A stretch of 64,000 nt of DNA from Anisus vortex (taxonomy: Eukaryota; Mollusca; Gastropoda; Planorbidae): NCBI GenBank assembly GCA_949126835.1, contig OX421495.1, forward strand, positions 21,132,958-21,196,957, given 5' to 3'. Of this stretch, positions 11,030 through 23,402 are shown piece by piece. Numbering within the stretch: the stretch's first letter is position 1; each line of letters begins with the position of its first letter. The translations under genes and the position numbers were made by a program. The notes under the pieces were generated by a model. The model saw nothing but the letters and a program-made list of their open reading frames with translations. It ran no database searches and was not told the DNA's origin.

Positions 11030-11960
11030 ATCCACAACAACAACAAAACAAATGGATAGAGAAAAAGGAGGCACCCATTAAAAAGTTTGACATCGTAAAT
11101 GTGCTCCAACAAAGTCTTGTCTAAATTGTCGTGTGTGTGTGACGTGCGCCCCCCCCCCCGCCCCCATCCCCCAATCTACCTTACTTCCTGTTACCGACTT
11201 TTACTTTTTTTTTTTGCAATATCGTCCATGAATAAGATAGGACCATCCCATTAAGTAAGCTGATGATTGGAAGACAGACTCTGAGGGGGAAGAGGGATGG
11301 GCTGGAGAGGGGGAGAAGAAAGAGGGCAGGGGCGCCGAGCACCCACAAACTCAAAACAAAACTTTCCTTTGTTGTAAGAGGCACCAGTGGAATTTTTTCC
11401 GTTAAAACCGGGGGGGGGGCGCCTCAATGTTGAGATGCGACCCCCCCTATTGAATAGGGTGCATTGGGGTGGGGGTGGGGTGGCTAAGATGGGGGGGGGG
11501 TCAAATTTACGTATCGGGGTAAAATTGTCTGCAGTGGAATGTGTGTCAACATTCTTCAAGCGATTGACTTCTTAAAACATGTTGTTATTTCTTTAAAATA
11601 GCGCTTTCCACACCTTAAATTTTACCCCCCCTTCTCACCAATCCCTCCCAGCCCTTACCCACCACTCAATTAAAACTCACCTCCCACTACCAAGGTTGTT
11701 CATAGCTTCAACCCCACAAGCATAAATCTAACTGAAATGGTTCAACACCAAATGAAGTTTTTTTGTTTTTTTTTTCTGCATTTCTAAAACAAAATTCAGT
11801 TCAAGGCCATGTAGAGGGTGGTGCTGTTGAGATTTTTTTTTGTTTGGGGTCGATACTATACGATATGTTTATAGAAAAACAACATTATTTTACACATTTC
11901 CAGAAGAAGAAAAAAATTCAATCTAGTTGTAAAAAAATATGTCCGGAATAAGGTTTGGAA
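11030..11960. other. No gene recognised; G- and C-homopolymer-rich DNA
   Basis: Several runs of 8-10 C or G (near 11,150, 11,410, 11,470 and 11,500) break the sequence. Open frames here are short and low-complexity. Confidence 0.4.
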
Positions 11961-11961
11961 T

Positions 11962-12096
11962 AGGCCCACTAATTCTTAACGAAGAGGCCCACTAATTCTT
12001 AACGAAGAGGCTGACTAATTCTTAACGAAGAGGTCCACTAATTCGTAACGAAGACGCCCACTAATTCTTAACGAAGAGGCCCACTAATCATTAACG
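11962..12096. repeat. 23-bp minisatellite, about 6 units
   Basis: The unit GCCCACTAATTCTTAACGAA plus GAG is repeated about six times with scattered single-base changes, including a variant with TTCGTAACG. Confidence 0.92.
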
Positions 12097-12099
12097 TGG

Positions 12100-12765
12100 C
12101 CCTGTTTCAAGGTACAATATAGTTATAGTGTCATAGTTTTCCTAACAGACCACTGCGACTGGCAATTTGACGAAACCATGACCATCAGGGCTGGCCATTA
12201 GTCATGGAAATTGTTTACGTAATGGAGCTGTCTATTAGTGCGAGTTGTTCTATTTTTAGACCCTATTATTATAATATAAGAATAATGTTGAGTTTGCTTT
12301 GTAATAAAATGTGGAAGGCCATTTCCAAAGCCATGAGTTCGGCTTTCATACCTTGGGATGACATTTAAAACGCCAGAAGAGTGCTAAATATGGATCTAAT
12401 ATATGCTTGGAAAATTGCGCTATAATGGCTATAGTTAGATAGAAAATAGAACAAAATATGGGCGTAGACTTTGCGTAGTCACCAACGTATTTAGTATTTA
12501 CCATGAAGCAATTTTTGATGGGCGTTTGATGAAACGTAGGCTACACAAGCTTACATTAAATTTAAGTTATGCGTTCCTCGGAAAAAAAGCTATAATGTAT
12601 CATAATTTGGGTAAATTTTATGTCAAATGTTTGTCCTCGTGTTTACTTCACACTGTCTAGAGATGTCCTGCCCGTCTACTAGATCTAGGTGTCACCAGAT
12701 TTATTGTGATTTCACCACGTCTGGTGGGCCTTTGGACTCAAAATCAAGCCCTCATACTAATATGT
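12100..12765. other. No gene recognised
   Basis: AT-rich unique-looking DNA with no domain-like frame and no repeat with identifiable ends. Confidence 0.35.
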
Positions 12766-12799
12766 GAAACTCTCAGGACGGCCCTAACGGCTACGGCAT

Positions 12800-13985
12800 A
12801 AATCTTTGCAAACGTACCTCCACTTGACATGCGAAGGAAAAGAGCCGTTATCACGGCTGGAGGAGAGGTCACCTATCAGGATGATGACTCATTCCGGGGA
12901 GGCTAGGCGAACGATCTCAATGCTGTAATTCATGCATCATGGCAACGAGCCTGAGCAGAGAGATCGGACTCAGCAGGGGACCGTATGACCCTATTAACGG
13001 GAGTCGGCTTTCTTCCTCACATTTCTCCCTATCTTCCAAAGGTACGAATGCATATGACGGACCCCGCGGTCGAAAGAAAAAGCAGCTGCGCTCAGGAGCT
13101 CGATACCGCCCTCCAAACGGTACACTCTTATTCGGAATGCATCAAAGTGTTAACCGATGAAAGTGGCACCGAGAATTGCGCCAATTAGGGAGGTATTGTG
13201 TTGTAACTATGAGCGGGTACCCGACGAGTTGAGTTGTCAGGGCCTGTGTGGTGCAATCTGCAGTTACGAGGAAGAGATGGAAGCCATCAAACACGCCAAC
13301 ACGGCAGTAGGGACATGGTTTGATGATGAGTCGGAAGTGGTAGCCGACATTGTCATCTTCACTGATGCGCTTTCAGTACTCCAGGCGTTCGACGCTCTGG
13401 GGACCTGGCCCGAGCGACTCTCTCAAACGTCATTGGCTATATCCGATCTGATCTCTAGGCACGGAGTGAGGATCATCCCCTCCAGTGGATCTCGGGTCAT
13501 GCAGGGGTCTCCGGAAACGAGATATTCGACTCCCAGCCAAGAGGGGATCCCTGGTGACACCGGTCTTGGACGAGCCGAGCTCAATGAGGAGTGCATGTCG
13601 CCTGATCTGTGAATGGGAAACGGAGCAGCGGTACAGTAGCTGGGACAATTCTGACAAGGGTCGAGGTATGTGGCAACATCTGAAACGGCCCAAATGAGCC
13701 GACCTGTGGTAGTAGCTCCGCAGAGGTAAATCATCTACGATAGCCCAGTTCCGTACTGGGCATTGTCCGATAGGGGCTTACTTCAACAGGCTGAGGCCCC
13801 AATAAGATTCGAGCTGTAGAAACTGCAGGGAGGCAGTAGAGACGGTCGAACACGTGCTTTCAGGAGTTTAGAGAGGATGGGAACGTCCAACCGCTAGTGT
13901 CGACCCTTTATGGGAGTGTATCACAGTTGCGTGATCCAGAGAAATTCGTTCTCCGAGCCCTAAGATAGTAATCTCGGCTCGCGTT
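12800..13985 (+). pseudogene. Decayed retroelement with RNase H domain
   Basis: Plus-strand readings in shifting frames reproduce an RNase HI fold in order: IKVLTDESGTEN (first catalytic aspartate, near 13,150), EEEMEAIKHA (catalytic glutamate, near 13,275), DIVIFTDALSVLQAF (second aspartate, near 13,355) and, after a frameshift near 13,485, LQWISGHAGVSGNE. The tail reads FRTGHCPIGAYFNRL then CRNCREAVETVEHVLS, the cysteine-histidine C-terminus of RNase H-bearing non-LTR polyproteins. Several stops and at least two frameshifts make it non-functional. RNase H in such elements removes RNA from the RNA/DNA hybrid after copying. No reverse transcriptase part was recognised upstream, so the copy is probably 5' truncated. 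The window's other LINE copies lack this domain, so this is a different family. Confidence 0.85.
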
Positions 13986-14034
13986 CTCGTTGAGAAGTGG
14001 AGCTCAAGTCTGGTGGGCCAACGGCTGTTATACC

Positions 14035-14700
14035 AATCTTAGCGAAGTGCATTTAAAGACAAGGCGCTCATTCATTTATTGGCCCAACCTACATGCTAAT
14101 TATATTCAAAAGAGTTTTTACGCTTGGCTTCTTTAATTAATCATAAATAGTCTATAATTAATTATTAACATTTTTTTATTTGTTTTATTATTTAAAAAAA
14201 ATATAAAAGGCTTATATACTTGTTGGAATTATTTATGCTTTTACAAATCTCCTTCATTTGACTGAAACCGTTAATGCAGTTAATGTTTATTTAGATCTAT
14301 ATCTTTTTAACGTAAATTAATTTTATACCTTTAATTACTAGTTGATATAAATACCCTAATGCTAGATTTAAATGAGGAAATAATAACTAATAAGTAATAA
14401 TACAAAACATTGCTTGTTTGGCGTCACTATAGAATCAATTGTGAAAATTTTAAATGAAGGGAGATAATTAACCTGTTGTTTTTTTTCGTTAATATTTCTA
14501 AATGTTTTCTATTTTTAATTTATTAAAAAGCATAATTGGCTTACAATTATAGTTTTAAAATGATAAAAAAATATGTAAAAAATGCTGAAAATTATATAAA
14601 CATTATATGAGTAAAGAAATTATATGTACATTTTAAAACTTTAAACCCTACATTAACTACCCACTTTGTTTGATTGCATGGATATAAGCGCTATAAGAAG
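14035..14700 (-). mobile_element. Partial hAT-family copy, inverted relative to 15,001-17,718
   Basis: The reverse complement of this stretch matches about 16,430-17,115, including GAGCGCCTTGTCTT, the TTAATTATCTCCCTTCA block and GGGTAGTTAATGTA. No terminal inverted repeat was found at its outer end. It is a truncated copy lying head-to-head with the longer one. Confidence 0.8.
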
Positions 14701-15357
14701 TGCCCATTCATATATTATCGTATCTTATATCCTTAAAATGGAAATTCGTTAAAAAAAAGCTATTTCTCTTCTTTTCAATTATGTGGGTATCTTTAGTTGC
14801 GAAATTCATGTCACCTAACTTTGGATTACTTCACGTATACGACCGAGAAACAGAAAGCCAGCGCACTTTAAAGTCATATTATTACTTTTCGGTGAGTAAA
14901 CCAGATGAGCCCCACTATTTGTTGAGAATGCGTGCGAGCTTACTCTTTTGGGACTCGGAGAACTAGCTCTGCTGTATCATGCATCACTGATAGCCTACAT
15001 CATTGGTCGGCAACCTTTTGCTAATAGCGTGCCAAACTGGGTTTTCTAAATCATTCAGTGTGCAAACAGCCGAAAAGTCAACCTGCTCTATTATACTTTT
15101 TAAAAATTATTTTTTATAGGACAATTAATTTAACTCCGTAGCAGGTCAAATGCCAAAAGTAAAGGACATTCATGAGAAAATCGCTAAAGCATTTTATATT
15201 TAATACTAAATTAACTTGTTTGTGATTATTATCCTTTTTATTTTCATTTACATGAAACATAATAGTTTATAAATAAACTTTCACATTTATGGTAATTATT
15301 ATCTAAACATTATCTAAACATTATCATTTTGTTGTCAAGATGAGGCTCTAACACCTG

Positions 15358-16369
15358 TTAAAGACCAAGTGAAGAGGTTTTTCTCAAAGGAACGAGATTT
15401 GGAATAGCCTTATACTGCAATGACGTTTGAGAAAGGAAATAAATAAACAAAACTCGACGCTATAAATCTATATTTAACCATTTTGTTAAAAATAATAACC
15501 GGGAAAACATTCAAAACATGTGGCAATAGGGCGTTTGCAATCCCGTGACAAAAAGCACGTGATTTGTGTTTACTTTGAGTAATGGTGTACAAGTAAATAT
15601 GGCCGCTGTATTAATAAAGTTTCATATAGGCTCGAGCTTTTTTTAAATGATGTGTTGTGTTTTAAGTCTTATTAAGATTTAAGCTGTATTATGTATGTTA
15701 AATAAAATAGGCTATTTTATTATTATCATAGACATAGATCATAGACGATGTGAGCCTAATAGTGACTTGACTAGATAGCTTATTCACCAACAATATCACT
15801 TGACATCGTAGCCTAGCTAACGAAACATTAAAAGTGTAGGCCTATAAAGTGAAATTGAAAGTGTAAATAGGTCTAGCCGGCCCTAGCCTAATCACATTAA
15901 TCAATTAATCTACAGTACTACTATTTACCTCCTTATTTTTGAGTAGGATAGCCAATATTCAGATGTGAATTTTGCATGATAAAGAAGTACTTCACTTTCA
16001 CCACGTTACATTTGTACCTCAATTGGGTTCTTTATTTACACAAATACGTCACTAAAAACCTAAGCCACGCCCACTAAGAACGCTCTATAGATTCAAAACA
16101 CGTGACAATATTCCTTTTTCCTAGTCGAAATCCTTTCTCTTACGTCACTTTCCTAGGTTGCCGGAAAAAAATAACATATCAAATGGCTACGAGATTTGGA
16201 TTTTTCCTCCGAAAAACACACACGTGTTAGTGCAAATATTGAACTAATTACTTAAAATTTATCTTTGATATCTTGTATTAATGATTTTATTAACATTCAG
16301 ATGCACTATTTACTATCAAAATGAAATGTTAACTCAATTTTAATAAAAAGCTCTTCACTAGGTCTTTAA
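15358..16369. mobile_element. About 1-kb insertion with imperfect terminal inverted repeats
   Basis: The arms TTAAAGACCAAGTGAAGAGG (left) and the reverse complement of CTCTTCACTAGGTCTTTAA (right) pair over about 22 of 25 bases. They bracket DNA absent from the related hAT copy at 37.4-38.7 kb. It carries no recognisable coding sequence. Confidence 0.55.
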
Positions 16370-17152
16370 TATTGATTATATTTTGATCTCAGTTTATAAT
16401 ATTTGAAACGTTAATAAAGCCCTCGTAGATACTATAGTAAGGTGGAATAGATACATTGTAATCATACAAACTGTGTAGTTAATGTAATGTTCTAAAATAT
16501 ACATATAAATTTTTTAGTCATTTAATAGTTACATAAATTTCAAATACTTTTTATAGTTTCATTATTTGTAAGTTATAAACTGTAAGTCTGTAAGTCATTT
16601 ATTCTTTTATAAAAGAAACATAGAAATATTAGCGCAAATAACCCGGGTTAATTATCTCCCTTCAATTGAAAACTGTTTTCACATTTGATTCAATAGTGAT
16701 GTCAAACAAGTTATGTTTTGTAATATAACAAATATTACTGACTAATTATTATCTCTTTATATAAATCCAACAATATGGTCTTCATTACTAGATCTAATTA
16801 TTAGAGAATTACAAATAATTTACGTTAAATAGTTGTAAATAAACAGTTCCTGCATTAATTGTTTGTCCATTTATGATGTTTATTTCTTAAACAATAAAAA
16901 TTACAGAAATTACATAATATAGTGCTATCAAATAGGTTTCTTGTATTTAGTAAATTAATAAAAGGCCTACAAATAAAGTTTGTCTTAGAATTACTTATAT
17001 TTATGTTTAATTAAAGAATATGAGCATAATAACTCTTTTAAATGTAATCAGTCTGTATCAATTAATGAGCGCCTTGTCTTGAATACTTAAATGCTCTTCG
17101 CTAACTGTATAATGTCTTTAGTTACTTCTGAGTGGTCAAGTGTGGGTGATCG

Positions 17153-17155
<3 letters not shown>

Positions 17156-17194
<39 letters not shown>
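17156..17194. repeat. Poly-T tract, about 39 bases
   Basis: An uninterrupted T run within the second insertion of the hAT copy. It could be the A-tail of a minus-oriented retro-insertion, but no body was recognised. Confidence 0.9.
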
Positions 17195-17196
<2 letters not shown>

Positions 17197-17718
17197 CTTA
17201 ATATGTAAAGAGAAAAGCTGTGCAGACAATAAACCGTTTAGATTTTAAAATGTTCATAAACTTTCGTTGTCAACTATTTGGGGGACAAAATTTGGATTCG
17301 GCTACTCATATAAGGCAATGTTCTGGGTATCAAATGAAATAAGCTTAAACTTATCTAGATCTAACAAGGTTTATTAGATTTTTTCTAATCGCATTGTAAC
17401 AAAATAAATTGTTGAAATACAATTTAAAGAATAAAATAAATTGTGCTTCGTGGCTTGGTAAAACTTTTAATTAAAATATTATTCCCGAAAAGGCCCTTTT
17501 TTTCGAAAACGGTCGTAGGGGGAGCGGCCGCTATCCCCCCCCCCCCCCCTCTGGCTACGCTACTGCTTCTAATTCATTCAGCGTGCCAACATCATAAATG
17601 TCATCAAGCTGCAGCTCTCAATTTCTTGTAGAAGAGATTTGAATCGCCAATTTAAGGGTCATTGTAAATCGCCCTGCGTGCCACGTCTGGCACGCGTCGC
17701 GTAGGTTGCCGACTCCTC

Positions 17719-18290
17719 GTGTAGACTACTGTAGACCAACATTTTTGTTAATCAGGATGAAGAACTCCTTTAAGTCCATGAAATATCTTTCTATTTTCTT
17801 AAGACAAAAATGTATTGTGGAGATAAACCCTTTGAAAATAGCTGTATAGTTCTAAGTGTAAAACACTGACCTAAAAGAAAAACTATTATGTTTTCAATCA
17901 CTTCCTGTTTTAAATACTAACCAATGGTTTTAGGTTTTTGGTTCACAACACCTTAGCAGTCAAGGTCTATTCAACAGAATTTTATGGCAAGTAGCAATTT
18001 TTTTTTTATTAATTCAAACCACTGGTGGTAGATATTTACTTCGTCCACACAAAGTACACAATCCATCTAAAAGTTAGTTATGCTAACCAACTATACAAAC
18101 AATATAGTCTATAAACGCATCTCTCTTTTATTCAAGCCTTTGGACACCCCGCTCTACAATGATATGAACAAAACCCGATCTGTTTACCAGTTACCTTTAA
18201 GTGTGCCAAAATTACATCAGAAAAATTATCTCTGGCAACCAGGTGTATTGTTCGAATTGTTATTGCATGTTTAAATAACCAACCAGGTTT
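17719..18290. other. No gene recognised
   Basis: AT-rich DNA between the hAT copy and a possible SINE-like repeat. Nothing assignable. Confidence 0.35.
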
Positions 18291-18480
18291 CTCTCTCTTT
18301 TTTTTACTTTTATACCCAGCGGCTGCAACAAACAAATGAAGGTCAGGTTGAACTCTTTTGATGGCATTACCTCCAATCATCCTCCAACCTGACATGTAAA
18401 ACGTTAGGGTCAACGTGAGTACTCTCGGATTCAATTCCAGAGATAGAACACTCACTGACTCGATCCTCACTCACCCATCA
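18290..18480 (-). repeat. Possible SINE-like interspersed repeat
   Basis: On the minus strand a GGAATTGAATCC box lies upstream of a body ending GGGTATAAAAGTAAAAAAAA, an arrangement like a B-box plus A-rich tail. No second copy exists in the window, so the assignment rests on layout alone. Confidence 0.35.
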
Positions 18481-18711
18481 ATCAAACAGGAGGGGGGGGG
18501 GAACAAAAAAATCTTCTCATTCAAAACTTCCCTGCATGCACTTTGAGCCCAGTTGCTAATCACGTGACAAAGTTTATAGTTAAACTTTTTGAGAACATTT
18601 TGACATCTCCCAAATCTTTTTTTTTTTGGTTTAAACAGCAACAGTCGTTATTCTAAAAAACTACATTTCTCTATATATATTCCCACGTCTTCTTTTTAAA
18701 AAAATTTTTTT

Positions 18712-21700
18712 TATATTTACACAAGATATCATGTACTTTTTATTTTAGTTCTTTTGTTATATATTTACACAAGTTATCATGTACTTTTATTTTAGTTCTT
18801 TTGTTATATATTTACACAAGTGATCATGTACTTTTATTTTAGTTCTTTTGTTATATATTTACACAAGATATCATGTACTTTTTATTTTAGTTCTTTTGTT
18901 ATATATTTACACAAGTTATCATGTACTTTTATTTTAGTTCTTTTGTTATATATTTACACAAATGATCATGTACTTTTATTTTAGTTCTTTTGTTATATAT
19001 TTACACAAGATATCATGTACTTTTATTTTAGTTCTTTTGTTATATATTTACACAAGTGATCATGTACTTTTATTTTAGTTCTTTTGTTATATATTTACAC
19101 AAGATATCATGTACTTTTTATTTTAGTTCTTTTGTTATATATTTACACAAGTGATCACGTACTTTTATTTTAGTTCTTTTGTTATATATTTACACAAGAT
19201 ATCATGTACTTTTATTTTAGTTCTTTTGTTATATATTTACACAAGATATCATGTACTTTTATTTTAGTTCTTTTGTTATATATTTACACAAGTGATCATG
19301 TACTTTTATTTTAGTTCTTTTGTTATATATTTACACAAGATATCATGTACTTTTTATTTTAGTTCTTTTGTTATATATTTACACAAGTGATCATGTACTT
19401 TTATTTTAGTTCTTTTGTTATATATTTACACAAGATATCTTGTACTTTTTATTTTAGTTCTTTTGTTATATATTTACACAAGTGATCATGTACTTTTATT
19501 TTAGTTCTTTTGTTATATATTTACACAAGATATCATGTACTTTTATTTTAGTTCTTTTGTTATATATTTACACAAGATATCATGTACTTTTATTTTAGTT
19601 CTTTTGTTATATATTTACACAAGATATCATGTACTTTTATTTTAGTTCTTTTGTTATATATTTACACAAGATATCATGTACTTTTATTTTAGTTCTTTTG
19701 TATATTATATTTACACAAGATATCATGTACTTTTATTTTAGTTCTTTTGTTATATATTTACACAAGATATCATGTACTTTTATTTTAGTTCTTTTGTTAT
19801 ATATTTACACAAGATATCATGTACTTTTCTTTCAGTTCTTTTGTTATATATTTACACAAGATATCATGTACTTTTATTTTAGTTCTTTTGTTATATATTC
19901 ACACAAGATATCATGTTCTTTTTATTTTAGTTCTTTTGTTATATATTTACACAAATGATCATGTACTTTTATTTTAGTTCTTTTGTTATATATTTACACA
20001 AGATATCATGTACTTTTATTTCAGTTCTTTTGTTATATATTTACACAAGTGATCATGTACTTTTATTTTAGTTCTTTTGTTATATATTTACACAAGTGAT
20101 CATGTACTTTTATTTTAGTTCTTTTGTTATATATTTACACAAGATATCATGTACTTTTTATTTTAGTTCTTTTGTTATATATTTACACAAGATATCATGT
20201 ACTTTTATTTTAGTTCTTTTGTATATATTTACACAAGATATCATGTACTTTTATTTTAGTTCTTTTGTATATATTTACACAAGATATCATGTACTTTTTT
20301 TTAGTTCTTTTGTTATATATTTACACAAGATATCATGTACTTTTATTTTAGTTCTTTTGTTATATATTTACACACGATATCATGTACTTTTATTTTAGTT
20401 CTTTTGTTATATATTTACACAAGATATCATGTACTTTTATTTTAGTTCTTTTGTTATATATTTACACAAGTGATCATGTACTTTTATTTTAGTTCTTTTG
20501 TTATATATTTACACAAGTGATCATGTACTTTTATTTTAGTTCTTTTGTTATATATTTACACAAGATATCATGTACTTTTTTTTTTAGTTCTTTTGTTATA
20601 TATTTACACAAGATATCATGTACTTTTATTTTAGTTCTTTTGTTATATATTTACACAAGTGATCATGTACTTTTTATTTTAGTTCTTTTGTTATATATTT
20701 ACACAAGATATCATGTACTTTTATTTTAGTTCTTTTGTTATATATTTACACAAGATATCATGTACTTTTATTTTAGTTCTTTTGTTATATATTTACACAA
20801 GTGATCATGTACTTTTATTTTAGTTCTTTTGTTTTATATTTACACAAGATATCATGTACTTTTTATTTTAGTTCTTTTGTTATATATTTACACAAGTGAT
20901 CATGTACTTTTTAGTTTAGTTCTTTTGTTATATATTTACACAAGATATCATGTACTTTTTATTTTAGTTCTTTTGTTATATATTTACACAAGTGATCATG
21001 TACTTTTATTTTAGTTCTTTTGTTATATATTTACACAAGATATCATGTACTTTTTATTTTAGTTCTTTTGTTATATATTTACACAAGATATCATGTACTT
21101 TTATTTTAGTTCTTTTGTTATATATTTACACAAGATATCATGTACTTTTTTTTTTAGTTCTTTTGTTATATATTTACACAAGATATCATGTACTTTTATT
21201 TTAGTTCTTTTGTTATATATTTACACAAGAGATCATGTACTTTTATTTTAGTTTTTTTGTTCTATATTTACACAAGATATCATGTACTTTTATTTTAGTT
21301 CTTTTGTTATATATTTACACAAGATATCATGTACTTTTTATTTTAGTTCTTTTGTTATATATTTACACAAGATATCATGTACTTTTTATTTTAGTTCTTT
21401 TGTTATATATTTACACAAGATATCATGTACTTTTATTTTAGTTCTTTTGTTATATATTTACACAAGATATCATGTACTTTTATTTTAGTTCTTTTGTTAT
21501 ATATTTACACAAGATATCATGTACTTTTTATTTTAGTTCTTTTGTTATATATTTACACAAGATATCATGTACTTTTATTTTAGTTCTTTTGTTATATATT
21601 TACACAAGATATCATGTACTTTTATTTTAGTTCTTTTGTATATTATATTTACACAAGATATCATGTACTTTTATTTTAGTTCTTTTGTTATATATTTACA

Positions 21701-21963
21701 CAAGATATCATGTACTTTTATTTTAGTTCTTTTGTTATATATTTACACAAGATATCATGTACTTTTATTTTAGTTCTTTTGTTATATATTTACACAAGAT
21801 ATCATGTACTTTTATTTTAGTTCTTTTGTATATATTTACACAAGATATCATGTACTTTTATTTTAGTTCTTTTGTATATATTTACACAAGATATCATGTA
21901 CTTTTATTTTAGTTCTTTTGTTATATATTTACACAAGATATCATGTACTTTTATTTTAGTTCT
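18712..21963. repeat. 47-bp AT-rich satellite, about 69 units
   Basis: The unit is 47 bp, or 48 bp when a T is gained: ATATCATGTACTTTTATTTT then AGTTCTTTTG, TTATATATTTACACAAG. The array is continuous for about 3.25 kb and ends cleanly within AGTTCTGTAATGG. Units differ at a junction word (GATATC, GTGATC, GTTATC or ATGATC). In the left third these alternate in two- and three-unit higher-order patterns, while the right third is almost uniformly GATATC. A 47-bp period shifts frame at each unit, so the many MYFYFSSFVIYLHK-like open frames are artefacts. Confidence 0.97.
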
Positions 21964-22063
21964 GTAATGGAAAGATAGAATATGTGTTACTTTTCGGAAA
22001 GTCTACAGTGTTTCAACTCCATTATGTTTACACACAAGTCTATTTGAAATCTGAATTCTAAAG

Positions 22064-22310
22064 CAGCGGATCCCAAAACCTGTGCGCCTTGGTGCCCCTG
22101 GAAACCACAAACCTAATTTTTACAGAAATGTCAACGACTGCTGAATATTGAACAATACTTTTATATTTATTGTTATCGTTTTCGATTCCATGCGACACCA
22201 AGAGCTTGCACAGAAAATGGTGCAAAGGGTGGGGTGGGCGGAATCTTATTAGAAAAAAAAGGGGCGCCACGATTGGCAATTAAACAAACAACAACGTTTG
22301 GGGACCATTG
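22064..22310. mobile_element. hAT-like MITE, 247 bp
   Basis: The ends CAGCGGATCCCAAAACCTG and GTTTGGGGACCATTG form an imperfect inverted repeat of the CAGTGGTCCCCAAAC type common in hAT/Charlie elements. The candidate 8-bp flanks TTCTAAAG and CTCTACGG agree at only five positions. No coding capacity. Confidence 0.6.
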
Positions 22311-22854
22311 CTCTACGGAATGCACCGAGTGTCAAAATGGTCGCCTTGTGGGCAAAGTGTCTAATGTGAAACAAATTAGGTGTAATAAAGCTATTATCAC
22401 GTTTCTTATCTTGAAGCTTCCTGGCACACACTAGATACAATAAAAATAGAGCTGTCCTGAAATACAGAGTGTCAACACGCGGGGTATAAAATGTACTTTG
22501 GAAATTCTGAACTTGTTCCTTAATTGATAACGAGAGGCATAGAGAAGGGAGAGGGGAGGGGGGTATGGAGCTGACATGGCGTCCGGCTGCTATTTAATTA
22601 GATGTGAATGTCTTTAGTTGAAATCCTAAGGAAAAATAAACTAGGGATCGATTTAAAAAGCTGATAACCAGAGTAAGTGTTTTAGTTTTACTCAGCGCTG
22701 ATGCTCTACCAAATACATGTTTAGACAAATAGAGGTGGCTGGGAAGTGGCCCAGTCACACTATCTTCTTGTAGGCCATAATCAAAGCATCCAGAGAGCTC
22801 TGTTACAATGTTTCTATGGATTACAAGGGCCTCGTTTGAATTAAACATGTCATG

Positions 22855-23170
22855 TGTGTGGGTTACTTTCTCCTTGAATCATTCTGTAGTGTACGTTACT
22901 TTCTCCTTGAAACATTCTGTAGTGTACGTTACTTTCTCCTTGAAACATCCTGTAGTGTTCGTTACTTTCTCCTTAAAACATCCTGTAGTGTTCGTTACTT
23001 TCTCCTTAAAACATTCTGTAGTGTACGTTACTTTCTCCTTGAAACATCCTGTAGTGTTCGTTACTTTCGCCTTGAAACATTCTGTAGTGTACGTTACTTT
23101 CTCCTTGAAACATTCTGTAGTGTACGTTACTTTCTCCTTGAAACATTCTGTAGTGTACGTTACTTTCTCT
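22855..23170. repeat. 33-bp minisatellite, about 9 units
   Basis: The unit GTAGTGTACGTTACTTTCTC plus CTTGAAACATTCT is repeated about nine times. Because 33 is divisible by three, frames stay open (VTFSLKHSVVY-type repeats), which is not evidence of coding. Confidence 0.93.
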
Positions 23171-23254
23171 TTTAATTACTTGCCAGGTTTGTTAGTTTCC
23201 CTTGTAATAATTCCTGTAAGGTTCCTTCCTTTTTCTTTGATTTAAAGCTGTTAC

Positions 23255-23402
23255 GCTTTTTACTTTTTCTTTGAATCTAACCGGCCAGGTGCGTTACTTT
23301 CTCTTTGAATCCACTCGGCCAGGTGCGTTACTTTCTCTTTGAATCAAACCGGCCAGGTTCGTTACTTTCTCTTTTAATCAAACCGGCCAGGTTCGTTACA
23401 TT
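23255..23402. repeat. 33-bp minisatellite, second subfamily, about 4-5 units
   Basis: The unit AACCGGCCAGGTTCGTTACT plus TTCTCTTTGAATC shares the CGTTACTTTCTC core and the 33-bp period with the adjacent array. It is a diverged subfamily separated by about 85 bp of degraded units. Confidence 0.88.

Larger units (their letters stand above)
15001..17718 (+). mobile_element. hAT-type DNA transposon copy, non-autonomous, with insertions
   Basis: The left end reads CATTGGTCGGCAACCTTTT and the right end reads AGGTTGCCGACTCCTC. These are degraded versions of the terminal inverted repeat CAGGGGTCGGCAACC seen intact at 37,366-38,699. Internal blocks shared with that copy are TCATTCAGTGTGC near the start, GATGTCAAACAAGTTATG and GCATTAATTGTTTGTCCAT. 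This copy is about twice as long because of at least two insertions (15,358-16,369 and roughly 17,115-17,568). The 8-bp flanks (GCCTACAT and GTGTAGAC) do not match, so the target duplication has decayed or one end is displaced. No transposase reading is visible. Confidence 0.82.

Noticed and set aside
10272..11081. 269-residue Lys/Arg-rich open frame, with long minus-strand frames opposite
   Set aside because: It is a 48-bp minisatellite whose period is divisible by three, so frames stay open on both strands. No domain, splice signal or codon bias supports coding.
12240..12290. Third copy of the AAAGACTATAATAAG MITE
   Set aside because: Only the short word CTATTTTTAGACC is shared. No ends are visible.
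18132..18470. 112-residue minus-strand frame
   Set aside because: The composition and tail look like an interspersed repeat, not a protein. Listed only as a possible SINE-like repeat.
19629..21773. Repeated open frames with YFYFSSFVIYLHK-like peptides
   Set aside because: Product of the 47-bp satellite. The same sequence is read in all frames in turn and stops whenever unit length changes.
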